A stretch of 64,000 nucleotides of DNA from Leifsonia sp. PS1209 (GCF_012317045.1 NZ_CP051154.1:1984001-2048000); one strand, 5' to 3'. Positions 28,909 to 39,795 are shown, counted from the first letter of the stretch. Numbers and translations: made by a program. Notes: a model not told the origin generated them from the sequence alone.

Positions 28909-31409
28909 AGGACGCATCGGCACGGCTCGGCAGGCTCGGCCGGCGCACGGGCGCACTGATCGCGACCCACCCGTTCACCACGGCGATGACCGGGCTGATC
29001 CTCGTGCTCGCCCTCGTCACTGGCCCCATCCACGGCCCTCGGCGTCCGCTGCACATCTGGCTCGGCACCGGGCCCGGCCCGCTCATCGACGGGCACTGGT
29101 GGACCCCGATCACCTCCGTGCTGTTCACCGACGACCTCGCCGAGCTGATCGTGGCGCTCATCCTCACCGTCGTGCTGGTCGGGGCCGCCGAGCAGCTGAT
29201 GGGCACCTGGCGGACGGCGCTGGCGTACTTCGCCACCGCTGTGGTCGGGACGGTCGGAGGCGTCGCTCTGCAGCTGCTCGCCTCCACGACGGGGGAGATG
29301 TGGGCGCGCAACGTCCACAACCTCGTCGTGCTCGACGTCTTCACCGCCCTCGGCGGCACGATCATGACCGCGAGCGCGTTCGCCGGCGCCCTCTGGCGGA
29401 GGCGCATCCGGGTGCTGACCGTGCTGATCGCGGTGATGTACGTGCTCTACTCCGGGATGCCGTCCGACGTCTACCGGCTGCTCGCCGTGCTCGCCGGGCT
29501 GGGGCTCGGCGTGCTGCTGCGACCGGGGGCGCGGCTCGCCGGCTGGGTGCGCAGTTCACACCACGAGATCCGGGTGCTGCTCGCCTCCGCCGTCACGATC
29601 ACCGCGGTCGGGCCGGTGATCGGACTGCTCACCACGTCGCGCTACGGCCTGCTGTCGCCGATCGCGCTGCTGTTCACCTCCGACGTGCCGGACCGCGGCT
29701 CGCTGCTCGAACGCTGCCAGGCGTTCGCCGTGACCAGGCAGTGCGTGCACGATCTCACCATCGAGCGGATCAACGGGCTCGGCCCGATCCTGCTCTCCGT
29801 GCTGCCGCTCCTCGTGCTGCTGGTCGCCGCATACGGTCTGCTGCGCGGCAACCGCTTCGCACTCTGGCTCGCCGTCGCGGTGAACGCGCTGCTCGCCCTG
29901 CTCTCCGCGCTCTACTTCGGCATCCTCCCGCTCGGCGCAGCGCCGCGGCCGCACGTCGGCGCCCGCTACTGGGAGGTGACGGCGATCCTGGCGCTCTCGG
30001 CGCTGCTGCCGCTCGCCATCGCCATCCTGCTGATCGCCTTCCGGCAGCACTTCCCTGTGCGTCCGCCGGCGAAGAGCGTGCGCCGCTACGTGCTCACGGT
30101 GCTGGTCTCCGGCGTCGTGCTCGCCGGTCTCTACGTGCTCATCGGCTACCTGCAGAAGGACACCGGGTTCACCAGGCCGCTCGACCTGAGCGACCTGCTG
30201 GACGATGTGCTCGAACGGTTCGTGCCCGTCAGCTTCCTGCGCAGGGAGCCCGTGCAGTACCTGCCGACCACCCCGCTCGCGATCTTCGTCTACCGCAACA
30301 TCGGCACCGTGTTCTGGCTCATCGTGATCCTCGGCGCCCTGCCCGTGATGCGCGGCCGCGCATCCTGGCGCAAGGGGGCGACGGACGCCGGCCGCGTGCG
30401 CAGCCTGCTCGAACGCGGCGGGGGAGACCCGATCTCGTTCATGGCCACCTGGCCGGGGAACGACTACTGGTTCGACCCCGTGGACGGCCGGGCCATCGCA
30501 TACCGGGTGGTTGGCAGGGTCGCCATCACCCTGGGAGGCCCGTTCGGTGGGCAGCCCCCGCACGACCGCTCGATCGACCGGTTCGCCCGGTTCTGCGACG
30601 ACAACGGCTGGACGCCCGTCTTCTACAGCGTGGACGCCGGCCTGCAGCCGCTCTTCGACGAGATGGGCTGGTCGACGATGGTGGTGGCGGAGGAGACCGT
30701 CATCCGCCCGCAGCAGTGGGAGACGACGGGCAAGAAGTGGCAGGACGTCCGCAGCTCCATCAACCGGGCGCAGCGGGCGGGCATCCGGGCGGAGTGGACG
30801 ACGTTCCAGGCTCTGCCGCTCAGCGCCGCCGTGCAGCTCTCCGACATCTCCGAGCAGTGGGTGGCCGAGAAGGACCTGCCGGAGATGGGCTTCACCCTCG
30901 GCGGCCTCGACGAACTCCGCGACCCGGCCGTGATGCTGATGCTCGCCGTCGACGAGGCGGGCAGGATCGAAGCAGTGACCAGCTGGCTGCCCAGCTACCG
31001 CGACGGGCTCGTGGTCGGCTGGACCCTCGACTTCATGCGCAGGCGCCCCGGCAGCATCAACGGCGTGATGGAGTTCCTGATCGCCGAGGCCGCCACCCGG
31101 ATGCGCGACGAGGGGGTCGAGTTCATGAGCCTGTCCGCCGCACCGCTCGCGCACACCGCGGCGGGAGGGGAGGCGGATGCACGCGGCATGGACCGCATCC
31201 TGAACTTCCTGAGCGTGTCGCTGGAACCGGTGTACGGGTTCCGGTCGCTGCTGAAGTTCAAGCGGAAGTTCCAGCCGGAGCTGCACCCGCTGATCATGGC
31301 GTACCCGGATCCTGTTGCCCTTCCCGCCATCGGGATCGCGCTGGTGCGCGCATACCTGCCGCAGCTGTCGGTGCGGCAGGCGGTGGCGCTGGCCAGCGGG
31401 CGGAGCTGA
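28905..31409 (+). CDS. Rhomboid-like/DUF2156 membrane protein (phosphatidylglycerol lysyltransferase-like)
   Basis: Large membrane protein of 834 residues. The first 220 residues resemble a rhomboid fold (DGHWWTPITSVLF followed by several helices) but lack a visible GxSG serine motif, so protease activity is unlikely. More helices lie at about residues 225-245, 295-350, 360-385, 405-425 and 460-480. The C-terminal 330 residues match the DUF2156/MprF synthase domain: DPISFMATWPGNDYWFD, YRVVGRVAITLGGPFGG, KKWQDVRSSINRAQRAGI and MEFLIAEAATRMRDEGVEFM. MprF-type enzymes transfer amino acids from tRNA to phosphatidylglycerol. The role here is inferred. It starts by GTGA overlap with the esterase. 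Confidence 0.82.
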   Translation: MKDASARLGRLGRRTGALIATHPFTTAMTGLILVLALVTGPIHGPRRPLHIWLGTGPGPLIDGHWWTPITSVLFTDDLAELIVALILTVVLVGAAEQLMGTWRTALAYFATAVVGTVGGVALQLLASTTGEMWARNVHNLVVLDVFTALGGTIMTASAFAGALWRRRIRVLTVLIAVMYVLYSGMPSDVYRLLAVLAGLGLGVLLRPGARLAGWVRSSHHEIRVLLASAVTITAVGPVIGLLTTSRYGLLSPIALLFTSDVPDRGSLLERCQAFAVTRQCVHDLTIERINGLGPILLSVLPLLVLLVAAYGLLRGNRFALWLAVAVNALLALLSALYFGILPLGAAPRPHVGARYWEVTAILALSALLPLAIAILLIAFRQHFPVRPPAKSVRRYVLTVLVSGVVLAGLYVLIGYLQKDTGFTRPLDLSDLLDDVLERFVPVSFLRREPVQYLPTTPLAIFVYRNIGTVFWLIVILGALPVMRGRASWRKGATDAGRVRSLLERGGGDPISFMATWPGNDYWFDPVDGRAIAYRVVGRVAITLGGPFGGQPPHDRSIDRFARFCDDNGWTPVFYSVDAGLQPLFDEMGWSTMVVAEETVIRPQQWETTGKKWQDVRSSINRAQRAGIRAEWTTFQALPLSAAVQLSDISEQWVAEKDLPEMGFTLGGLDELRDPAVMLMLAVDEAGRIEAVTSWLPSYRDGLVVGWTLDFMRRRPGSINGVMEFLIAEAATRMRDEGVEFMSLSAAPLAHTAAGGEADARGMDRILNFLSVSLEPVYGFRSLLKFKRKFQPELHPLIMAYPDPVALPAIGIALVRAYLPQLSVRQAVALASGRS

Positions 31410-31443
31410 CCGAGGCGGCCGTTCCGCGCTCCGGGGCCCGTGC

Positions 31444-31449
31444 TACGCT
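31444..31449 (+). promoter_or_regulatory. -10 element of the leuA leader
   Basis: TACGCT lies exactly seven bases before the GTG of the leader peptide, so transcription probably starts at or next to that codon. Confidence 0.6.
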
Positions 31450-31456
31450 TGTTTCT

Positions 31457-31482
31457 GTGTACGGTCTGCTCCTCCTTAGCTG

Positions 31483-31498
<16 letters not shown>
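31457..31498 (+). CDS. leuL: leuA leader peptide
   Basis: A 13-codon open frame, MYGLLLLSCRDES, with four consecutive leucine codons (CTG CTC CTC CTT) followed by TAG. It lies 69 bases before leuA and directly before a strong hairpin whose left arm is inside its last codons. This is the arrangement of a ribosome-mediated attenuator: with leucine scarce, the ribosome stalls on the Leu run and the hairpin is altered. Leader peptides of this kind are known upstream of leuA in actinobacteria. The GTG start appears leaderless. Confidence 0.88.
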
Positions 31499-33343
<1,845 letters not shown>

Positions 33344-33355
33344 CCCACCCGCCCG

Positions 33356-33431
33356 CACACATAATCGAGCCGGGACTTATGTACGCGACACGCCGGTCGT
33401 GGCCGTACATAAGTCCCGGCTCGATTGTGTG
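33356..33431. repeat. Long inverted repeat between leuA and the TRIC gene
   Basis: Arms 33363-33385 and 33404-33426 are perfectly complementary over 23 bp. Five more pairs extend the stem past a 2-base bulge (33356-33360 with 33427-33431), and the loop is 18 bases. It lies between two convergent genes and could serve as a bidirectional terminator, but the stem is far longer than the other terminators here. The arm ends resemble short motifs in other intergenic regions of the window. Confidence 0.85.
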
Positions 33432-33437
33432 GGGGCG

Positions 33438-34190
33438 TCAGTCGGGGCGGTCGAGCTTGTAACGGGGGATCGAGCCCGTCTCTGTGCGCTCGGCGGTGCG
33501 GGCTTCGGCGGTGCGACGGCCGAGCGGGATGCGCGGCCAGCGTGGACGCGGGATGCGCCCCAGCTCGCGCTGCTCGGGCAGGCTCCAGCCGAACCGCACC
33601 GCCAGCAGCCGGATCACCAGGGTGACGGCGACGCAGACCGCCGCGGCCACCGTGAGCGGCACGCCGAGATCCACCAGGACCACGAGCACCACCGTGCCCG
33701 CGCCCGCGGCGACGGCGTAGAGCGAGCCGACGTGCATCAGCGCGATCGGCAGGTTCAGCAGCATGTCGCGCAGGATCGACCCGCCCACCGCGGACACCAC
33801 GCCGACGAACACCGCCGGCACCTCCGGCAGGCCGAGCGCGAGCGCCTTGCTCGCACCGATCGCGCCGAACAGCCCGATGGTGAGCGCGTCGAGGAAGGTG
33901 ATGATCGGGTCGAGCCTCCGGAACAGCCGGATGAGCAGCATCCCGAGCAGTGCGGCGACGACGGTGGTCAGCAGGTACCAGTTGGAGAGCAGCGCGACGG
34001 GCCGGGTGACCAGCAGCAGATCGCGCAGCAGACCACCGCCGACGCCGGTCGCGACGCCGATGATGGCGACGCCCAGCAGGTCGAGCTTGCGGTCGCGGAA
34101 CCCGGAGGCGAACATCGCGCCCTGCAGGCTGCCGACGCCGACGGCTACCAGGTCGGCCCACAGCGGAATCGTGAAGGCCGTCGTGCTCAT
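33438..34190 (-). CDS. Trimeric intracellular cation (TRIC) channel family protein (UPF0126)
   Basis: Inner-membrane protein of the bacterial TRIC/UPF0126 family, monovalent cation channels by homology; 250 residues. The duplicated fold is visible as two glycine-rich repeats, GVATGVGGGLLRDLLL and SAVGGSILRDMLL, each within a three-helix unit, plus a seventh helix. The ATG at 34190 is six bases after TAGAAG on the minus strand, a near-match to the leaderless pattern. It is convergent with leuA and divergent from recO. Confidence 0.85.
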   Translation of the reverse strand: MSTTAFTIPLWADLVAVGVGSLQGAMFASGFRDRKLDLLGVAIIGVATGVGGGLLRDLLLVTRPVALLSNWYLLTTVVAALLGMLLIRLFRRLDPIITFLDALTIGLFGAIGASKALALGLPEVPAVFVGVVSAVGGSILRDMLLNLPIALMHVGSLYAVAAGAGTVVLVVLVDLGVPLTVAAAVCVAVTLVIRLLAVRFGWSLPEQRELGRIPRPRWPRIPLGRRTAEARTAERTETGSIPRYKLDRPD

Positions 34191-34250
34191 AGGTCACTTC
34201 TACCATGCGCGGCTTGACGGGACTGTCGGCGTTACGCGGGATACTGGAGT

Positions 34251-34991
34251 GTGCCTGTCTACCGTGATGAAGCCGTCGTGCTCCGCACCCACAAACTGGG
34301 GGAAGCCGACCGCATCGTCACCATGCTCACCCGGCAGCACGGCAAGGTCCGTGCGGTCGCGAAGGGCGTGCGGCGCACCGCATCCAAGTTCGGGTCGCGG
34401 CTGGAGCCGTTCATGGTCGCCGACGTGCAGCTCTACGAGGGCCGCAGCCTGGATGTGGTCACGCAGGCCGAGTCGCTCGGGGCGTACGGCGCGCTGATCG
34501 CCGACGACTACGCCAGCTACACCGCGGCGAACGCGATGGTGGAGACGGCGGACAGGCTCACCGAGGCCGAGGCGTCCCTGCAGCAGTACCTCCTGCTGGT
34601 CGGCGCCCTGCGGTCGCTGTCCAAGCGCGAGCACGGCGCGTCCATGACTCTCGACTCCTACCTGCTGCGCGCGCTGTCGCTCGCCGGCTGGGCGCCGAGC
34701 TTCCTCGACTGCTCGCGCTGCGGAGCGCCGGGACCGCACGACCACCTCGTCGTGCAGCTCGGTGGCGTGGTCTGCGACGACTGCGCCCCGCAGGGCGCTC
34801 CCCGGCTGGATGCGCAGACCATCGCGCTGCTCGGCGCTCTCCTCACCGGGGACTGGGCCTCGGCGGACGAGACGGACGACGCAACGCGGTCGAAGGCGAG
34901 CGGGGTGGTCGCCGCGTACACGCAGTGGCACCTGGAGCGCGGCCTGCGCTCGCTCCAGCACGTACAGCACGAACGGAAAGCGAACGGATGA
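34251..34991 (+). CDS. recO: DNA repair protein RecO
   Basis: Recombination mediator of the RecFOR pathway; helps load RecA onto SSB-coated DNA. The N-terminal OB fold begins [20 protein letters not shown] and contains [17 protein letters not shown] zinc-finger-like set, CSRCGAP and VVCDDCAPQ, lies near residues 157-180. Length is 246 residues. The GTG start is five bases after GATACT with no ribosome binding site. It overlaps uppS by ATGA. The recO-uppS order is common in actinobacteria. Confidence 0.93.
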   Translation: MPVYRDEAVVLRTHKLGEADRIVTMLTRQHGKVRAVAKGVRRTASKFGSRLEPFMVADVQLYEGRSLDVVTQAESLGAYGALIADDYASYTAANAMVETADRLTEAEASLQQYLLLVGALRSLSKREHGASMTLDSYLLRALSLAGWAPSFLDCSRCGAPGPHDHLVVQLGGVVCDDCAPQGAPRLDAQTIALLGALLTGDWASADETDDATRSKASGVVAAYTQWHLERGLRSLQHVQHERKANG

Positions 34992-35797
34992 GCCCCAAGC
35001 CTTACACGCACAAGGATGCGGTGGAGTTCCGCCCGCTCGACTGGACCGGCCTGTACCCGCCCGCGATCCCCGCCGCGGCGGTGCCGAACCACGTCGCCAT
35101 CGTGATGGACGGCAACGGACGCTGGGCGAACGGCAGAGGGCTCACCAGGATCGAAGGCCATAAAGCGGGGGAGGCGTCGCTGCTCGACGTCGTCGCCGGC
35201 GCCATCCAGCTCGGCGTGAAGCACCTCAGCGTCTACGCGTTCTCGACCGAGAACTGGAAACGGTCGCCCGACGAGGTGCGCTTCCTGATGGGCTTCAACC
35301 GGGACGTGCTGCACCGCCGCCGCGACCAGCTCAACGAGTGGGGGGTCCGGGTGCGCTGGGCGGGGAGGAAGCCGCGGCTCTGGTCGTCGGTGATCAAGGA
35401 GCTGCAGTTCGCCGAGCAGCTGACCGCGGGGAACGACGTGCTCACCCTGACCATGTGCGTCAACTACGGCGGCCGCACCGAGATCGCGGATGCGGTGCGC
35501 AGCATCGCGGAGGAGGTGGCCGCCGGCCGGCTCAAGCCGTCCGCGGTGAGCGAGAAGAGCATCCAGCGCCACCTGTACGCGCCCGACCTTCCGGACGTCG
35601 ACCTGTTCGTGCGGAGTTCGGGGGAGCAGCGCACGAGCAACTTCATGCTGTGGCAGAGCGCGTACGCCGAGATGGTCTTCCTCGACACGCTCTGGCCGGA
35701 CTTCAGCCGCACCGACCTGTGGAACGCCGTCGACATCTACGCCAGCCGCAACCGGCGCTTCGGCGGGGCAGTGGATGCTCCGGGAATGAAGGCGTGA
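34988..35797 (+). CDS. uppS: Isoprenyl transferase (undecaprenyl/decaprenyl diphosphate synthase)
   Basis: Cis-prenyltransferase producing the polyprenyl diphosphate carrier for cell-wall synthesis. Motifs are [20 protein letters not shown] with the catalytic Asp, [24 protein letters not shown] and the late [20 protein letters not shown]. Length is 269 residues. I chose the ATG at 34988, which overlaps the recO stop. An earlier in-frame ATG lies inside recO. The chain length of the product cannot be told from sequence alone. Confidence 0.94.
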   Translation: MSPKPYTHKDAVEFRPLDWTGLYPPAIPAAAVPNHVAIVMDGNGRWANGRGLTRIEGHKAGEASLLDVVAGAIQLGVKHLSVYAFSTENWKRSPDEVRFLMGFNRDVLHRRRDQLNEWGVRVRWAGRKPRLWSSVIKELQFAEQLTAGNDVLTLTMCVNYGGRTEIADAVRSIAEEVAAGRLKPSAVSEKSIQRHLYAPDLPDVDLFVRSSGEQRTSNFMLWQSAYAEMVFLDTLWPDFSRTDLWNAVDIYASRNRRFGGAVDAPGMKA

Positions 35798-36489
35798 CCG
35801 CATCCGTTGGCCCTGGTGTGAGTGAACCCATCAAGATCGACATCTGGTCCGACATCGCCTGCCCGTGGTGCTACATCGGCAAGCGCAAATTCGAAGCGGG
35901 GAGCGGCCTGTTCGCCGGTGGCGGCGACGACCGCGCCGTCGAGGTCGAATACCACTCCTTCGAGCTCTCTCCGGACACCCCCGTCGACTTCGACGGCAGC
36001 GAGATCGACTTCCTCGCCGGGCACAAAGGCATGCAGGCCGAGCAGGTGACGCAGATGCTGGAGCGCGTCACCGGCATCGCGTCGTCGGTGGGCCTGGACT
36101 ACGACTTCGACGTCCTCAAGCACACCAACACCGTCAAGGCGCACGAGCTGCTGCACTTCGCCAAGGCGAACGGCAAGCAGCTGGAGCTCGCGGAGCGCCT
36201 GTTCAAGGCGTACTTCGTGGAGGGACGCCACGTCGGCAGGATCGACGACCTGGCCGACCTCGCCGCAGAGGTCGGACTCGACCGCGCGGCGGCCGTCGCA
36301 GCGCTGGAGTCGGAGGAGTTCCTCTCCGACGTGCGCGGCGACCAGGCGCTGGCGCAGGAGTACGGCATCCAGGGCGTCCCGTTCTTCGTGATCGACGGAC
36401 GCTACGGCGTCTCCGGCGCGCAAGACGCGGCCACGTTCGCGCAGGTGCTCGAACAGGTGTGGACCGAGCGCGCGGAGGTCACGGCGTGA
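35794..36489 (+). CDS. DsbA family oxidoreductase (FrnE-like)
   Basis: Thioredoxin-fold protein of the FrnE/HCCA2-isomerase-like DsbA group, 231 residues. [19 protein letters not shown] holds the CPWC redox motif at about residues 23-26, and the cis-proline region reads [20 protein letters not shown]. No signal peptide is present, so it acts in the cytoplasm. The GTG at 35794 overlaps the uppS stop; the GTG at 35818 is a reasonable alternative. A 48-residue open frame follows by GTGA overlap. Confidence 0.88.
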   Translation: MTASVGPGVSEPIKIDIWSDIACPWCYIGKRKFEAGSGLFAGGGDDRAVEVEYHSFELSPDTPVDFDGSEIDFLAGHKGMQAEQVTQMLERVTGIASSVGLDYDFDVLKHTNTVKAHELLHFAKANGKQLELAERLFKAYFVEGRHVGRIDDLADLAAEVGLDRAAAVAALESEEFLSDVRGDQALAQEYGIQGVPFFVIDGRYGVSGAQDAATFAQVLEQVWTERAEVTA

Positions 36490-36632
36490 GCGCGGCGGAG
36501 CCCGTCGAGGCGACCGCCTCGGACGCCCCGAAGTTTCCGCTGATCGCGTTCGGCGACGTGAACGCCGCCGCCTGCGAGGGCGATTCGTGCCTCATCCCCG
36601 GCGCGACCGGTCAGGTCACTCCGGGTCTGTGA
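36486..36632 (+). CDS. Small protein of unknown function, coupled to the DsbA-like gene
   Basis: A 48-residue frame begins with a GTG that overlaps the stop of the DsbA-like gene (GTGA). The sequence has an acidic, alanine-rich start, then FPLIAFGDVNAAACEGDSCL with Cys30 and Cys35, and ends ATGQVTPGL. Its 3' end overlaps the convergent ybaK gene by 17 bases. Tight coupling and the two cysteines make it a plausible partner or substrate of the oxidoreductase, but this is inference. I do not recognise a family. Confidence 0.6.
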   Translation: MSAAEPVEATASDAPKFPLIAFGDVNAAACEGDSCLIPGATGQVTPGL

Positions 36633-37161
36633 TGTCGGCGACGGTCGCCGCGTATGCGGCGACCACGTCGTCGGCGTCGACGAACAGCGAGTATCCGTGC
36701 TCGCCCGCACCCATCGAGACGGTGCGGCCCTGGATGCTCGTGTCCGCGACGACCGGCCACGCGGTGGTGGAGCCGAACGGGGTGATGGTGCCGCGCTCGT
36801 AGCCCGTCGCTTCGAGGGCGACCGCCGCATCCGGAAGCTGCAGCTTGTTGACATGCAGCACGGCGCGGAGCTTGGGCCAGGAGATCTTGCGGCCGCCGGG
36901 CACCAGCGCGAACACGAAGGTGTCGTCGCTGCGCTTGACCACCAGGGTCTTGACGATGTCGGACGGCTCGATGCCGAGCAGCTGGGCCGCTTCCTCGAGA
37001 CTGCGGGCTGCGGGACGCTCGATCACCCGGATGCTGACCCCGCGCGCTGCGGCGTCGGCCTCGACGCGGGCCCGGCCGGTGGGTGCCGTGCCTGCTGCTC
37101 CGTCGCCCTGCACAGCCGCGTCTCCGCCGTGATTCTCCACAGCTTCTGGTCCGTCGGTCAT
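36616..37161 (-). CDS. YbaK/EbsC family aminoacyl-tRNA deacylase
   Basis: Trans-editing hydrolase of the YbaK/ProX fold, likely clearing mischarged tRNA. Family segments are DIVKTLVVKRSDDTFVFALV, the lysine of RKISWPKLRAVLHVNKLQL and the late YERGTITPFGSTTAWPVVAD. The first 30 residues are a low-complexity extension. Length is 181 residues. The ATG has GGAG four bases upstream on the minus strand. It is divergent from dusB across 32 bases. Confidence 0.88.
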   Translation of the reverse strand: MTDGPEAVENHGGDAAVQGDGAAGTAPTGRARVEADAAARGVSIRVIERPAARSLEEAAQLLGIEPSDIVKTLVVKRSDDTFVFALVPGGRKISWPKLRAVLHVNKLQLPDAAVALEATGYERGTITPFGSTTAWPVVADTSIQGRTVSMGAGEHGYSLFVDADDVVAAYAATVADITDPE

Positions 37162-37193
37162 GCTGCTCCGCTCTATCTGGGAGAATTGGGGAA

Positions 37194-38384
37194 ATGTCTA
37201 CTACAGCAACGATAAGCCACGCGCCACAGCTGACCATCGGTCCGCTGGCCCTCGACGTGCCCGTCGTGCTGGCGCCGATGGCCGGGATCACGAACACCGC
37301 GTTCCGCAGGCTCTGCCGCGAATTCGGCGCCGGTCTCTACGTGAGCGAGATGATCACCTCGCGCGCCCTCGTCGAGCGCACCCCGGAATCGCTCCGCCTG
37401 ATCACCCATCACGAGTCGGAGACGCCGCGCTCCATCCAGCTCTACGGGGTCGACCCGAAGACCGTCCGCGAGGCGGTCACCATGCTGGTCGCGGAAGATC
37501 GCGCCGACCACATCGACCTCAACTTCGGCTGCCCGGTGCCCAAGGTCACCCGCAAGGGCGGGGGAGCTGCACTGCCGTGGAAGCTCGGGCTGTTCCGCGA
37601 GATCGTCGAGGGAGCTGTGGAGGCGGCCGGGTCCATCCCGCTCACGGTCAAGATGCGCAAGGGCATCGACAGCGACCACCTCACCTACCTCGAAGCGGCG
37701 AAGGCCGCGGAGGGCGCGGGAGTCGCCTCCATTGCGCTGCACGCCAGGACGGCCGCGGAGTTCTACTCCGGCCACGCGGACTGGTCCGCCATCGCCAAAC
37801 TCAAAGAGACCATCACCGGCACCCCCGTGCTCGGCAACGGCGACATCTGGTCGGCGGCCGACGCCATCCGGATGGTCGAGGAGACCGGGTGCGACGGTGT
37901 CGTCGTCGGGCGCGGCTGCCTCGGCCGGCCGTGGCTGTTCGGCGACCTCGCCGCGGCGTTCCGCGCCCGGGCAGGGCAGATCGACGCCGCCGAGGCGGAG
38001 CGGGCGCAGGCGCATCCCTCGCTCGGACAGGTCGCCGCGACGTTCCGCAGGCACGCCGAGCTGCTCGTCGAGTTCTTCGGCAGCGAGGAGCGGGGCTGCC
38101 GCGACATCCGCAAGCACGTCGCCTGGTACTTCAAGGGCTACCCGGTGGGCGGCGACCTGCGGGCGAGCCTCGCCACGGTCGACACGCTCGCGCACCTCGA
38201 CGACCTCCTCGCCACGCTCGACTGGGACCAGGAGTACCCGGGAGAGGCGGCAGAGGGCCAGCGCGGCCGTGCAGGCACCCCGAAGAAGCCGGCGCTGCCG
38301 GACGGCTGGCTCGCCAGCCGCGACCTCGACGGGTTCGAGCGCGCAGAGGTCGCGGACGCGGAGGTGCACAACAGTGGTGGATAG
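37194..38384 (+). CDS. dusB: tRNA-dihydrouridine synthase
   Basis: FMN-dependent enzyme reducing uridine to dihydrouridine in the D loop of tRNA. VVLAPMAGITNTAFRRLCRE is the N-terminal signature. The catalytic-cysteine region is HIDLNFGCPVPKVTRKGGGA, followed by LHARTAAEFYSGHADW and the FMN-binding VLGNGDIWSAADA. Length is 396 residues with a longer C-terminus than the Escherichia coli enzyme. The ATG is seven bases after GAGAAT (37181-37186), so the transcript is probably leaderless. An in-frame upstream ATG lies within ybaK. It overlaps dgt by 11 bases. Confidence 0.93.
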   Translation: MSTTATISHAPQLTIGPLALDVPVVLAPMAGITNTAFRRLCREFGAGLYVSEMITSRALVERTPESLRLITHHESETPRSIQLYGVDPKTVREAVTMLVAEDRADHIDLNFGCPVPKVTRKGGGAALPWKLGLFREIVEGAVEAAGSIPLTVKMRKGIDSDHLTYLEAAKAAEGAGVASIALHARTAAEFYSGHADWSAIAKLKETITGTPVLGNGDIWSAADAIRMVEETGCDGVVVGRGCLGRPWLFGDLAAAFRARAGQIDAAEAERAQAHPSLGQVAATFRRHAELLVEFFGSEERGCRDIRKHVAWYFKGYPVGGDLRASLATVDTLAHLDDLLATLDWDQEYPGEAAEGQRGRAGTPKKPALPDGWLASRDLDGFERAEVADAEVHNSGG

Positions 38385-39714
38385 TCCGGTGGGGCACGGC
38401 GCGGGCCACAGTCACGACAGCCACGACAGCCACGACAGTCACGACGGCCGCGCGTCCGGTCAGGTGGCGGAGGCGTCCGGGTACAGCGAGCACGATCGTG
38501 AGCGATGGCTGCCCGAGCAGCACTCGAGCAGGCGCAGCGACTTCGCGCGCGACCGCGCGCGCCTGCTGCACTCCAGCGCGCTGCGGCGGCTGGCGGCGAA
38601 GACCCAGGTGCTCAGTCCGACCGCCGGCCTCGACTTCGCCAGGAACCGGCTGACGCACTCGCTCGAAGTCGCCCAGGTCGGCCGGGAGCTGGCGAACAGT
38701 CTCGGTCTCGATCCAGACATCGTCGACACCGCCTGCCTCGCGCACGACATCGGCCACCCGCCGTTCGGGCACAACGGCGAGCGCGCGCTCAACAGCTGGG
38801 CCGACGACATCGGCGGCTTCGAGGGCAATGCGCAGACGCTGCGGCTGCTCAGCCGGCTGGAGCCCAAGGTGTTCGGCCGCGACGGCCGGCCATACGGGCT
38901 CAACCTCACCAGGGCCAGCCTCGACGCCAGCTGCAAGTACCCGTGGCCAGACAGCTCCTCCGTCGCCGACCCGAGCGGCAGAGCCAAGTTCGGCTTCTAC
39001 GCCGACGACCGCGCGGTGTTCGAGTGGATGCGCGCGGGCGCACCCGACCGCGTGCGCTGCATCGAGGCCCAGGTGATGGACCTCAGCGACGACATCGCAT
39101 ACTCGGTGCACGACTTCGAGGACGCCGTGGTGAACGGCTACATCGACGTCGCCGCCCTCGGCAGCAGGGTCGACCACGACGACCTGGTGCGCTCGATGTA
39201 CGACTGGATCGGCGGAGAGTTCAGCCACGACGAGCTGATCGCGGCGTTCGACCGGCTCGACAACCTCGACATCTGGCTCGACGGGTGGGACGGCAGCCGC
39301 CGGTCGCAGGCCAGGCTGAAGAACCTCACCAGCCAGCTGATCGGCCGGTTCGCCCACGCCGCTGTGCACGCCACGAAGGAGACGTCGGGCAGCACGGACC
39401 TCATCCGGTTCGGTGCGGACGTGGTCGTCCCGTCCGCCATCCAGGCCGAGATCGCGGTGCTCAAGGGCATCGTCGCCACGTTCGTGATGTCACGGAACAC
39501 CCGGCAGCCGATCTACGCGCAACAGCGCCAGATCCTCACCACCCTCGCCGACCTGCTCTACTCGCGCGGGCCGGCCGAACTGGACCCCGGCTTCGCCGAG
39601 GACTGGAAGGACGCGGACGACGACACCCAGCGCAAACGCGTGATCGTCGACCAGGTCGCCAGCCTCACTGACCAGTCCGCCCTCAGCTGGTACGAACGGC
39701 TGGTGCAGCACTGA
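38374..39714 (+). CDS. dgt: Deoxyguanosinetriphosphate triphosphohydrolase-like HD protein
   Basis: HD-domain dNTP triphosphohydrolase. SSALRRLAAKTQVLSPTAG, NRLTHSLEVAQVGREL and the metal-binding CLAHDIGHPPFGHNGERAL are diagnostic. The start is a GTG inside the dusB end (38374 or the next codon 38377). The first 30 residues are unusual: four SHD triplets encoded by 9-bp repeats (38410-38445), rich in His and Asp. The family-like part begins GYSEHDRERWLPEQHSSRRS near residue 37. Length is 446 residues. dgt next to dnaG is a common actinobacterial order. Confidence 0.92.
   Translation: MVDSPVGHGAGHSHDSHDSHDSHDGRASGQVAEASGYSEHDRERWLPEQHSSRRSDFARDRARLLHSSALRRLAAKTQVLSPTAGLDFARNRLTHSLEVAQVGRELANSLGLDPDIVDTACLAHDIGHPPFGHNGERALNSWADDIGGFEGNAQTLRLLSRLEPKVFGRDGRPYGLNLTRASLDASCKYPWPDSSSVADPSGRAKFGFYADDRAVFEWMRAGAPDRVRCIEAQVMDLSDDIAYSVHDFEDAVVNGYIDVAALGSRVDHDDLVRSMYDWIGGEFSHDELIAAFDRLDNLDIWLDGWDGSRRSQARLKNLTSQLIGRFAHAAVHATKETSGSTDLIRFGADVVVPSAIQAEIAVLKGIVATFVMSRNTRQPIYAQQRQILTTLADLLYSRGPAELDPGFAEDWKDADDDTQRKRVIVDQVASLTDQSALSWYERLVQH
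38410..38445. repeat. Four tandem 9-bp repeats encoding SHD
   Basis: The units AGTCACGAC, AGCCACGAC, AGCCACGAC and AGTCACGAC lie in the 5' end of dgt and encode (Ser-His-Asp)x4. They are in frame, so copy number changes would not disrupt the gene. Confidence 0.85.
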
Positions 39715-39795
39715 GTCGCCGATGAGTTCACTCAGCGGGCTTGAAACGCCGACCCCAGTGCAGAATGCTGGTGTTCTCGGCATCGAGAGGAAAAG

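Noticed and set aside
28905..29560. Active rhomboid protease
   Set aside because: Only the fold-like start (DGHWWTPITSVLF) is seen; no GxSG serine or partner histidine is visible in the expected helices.
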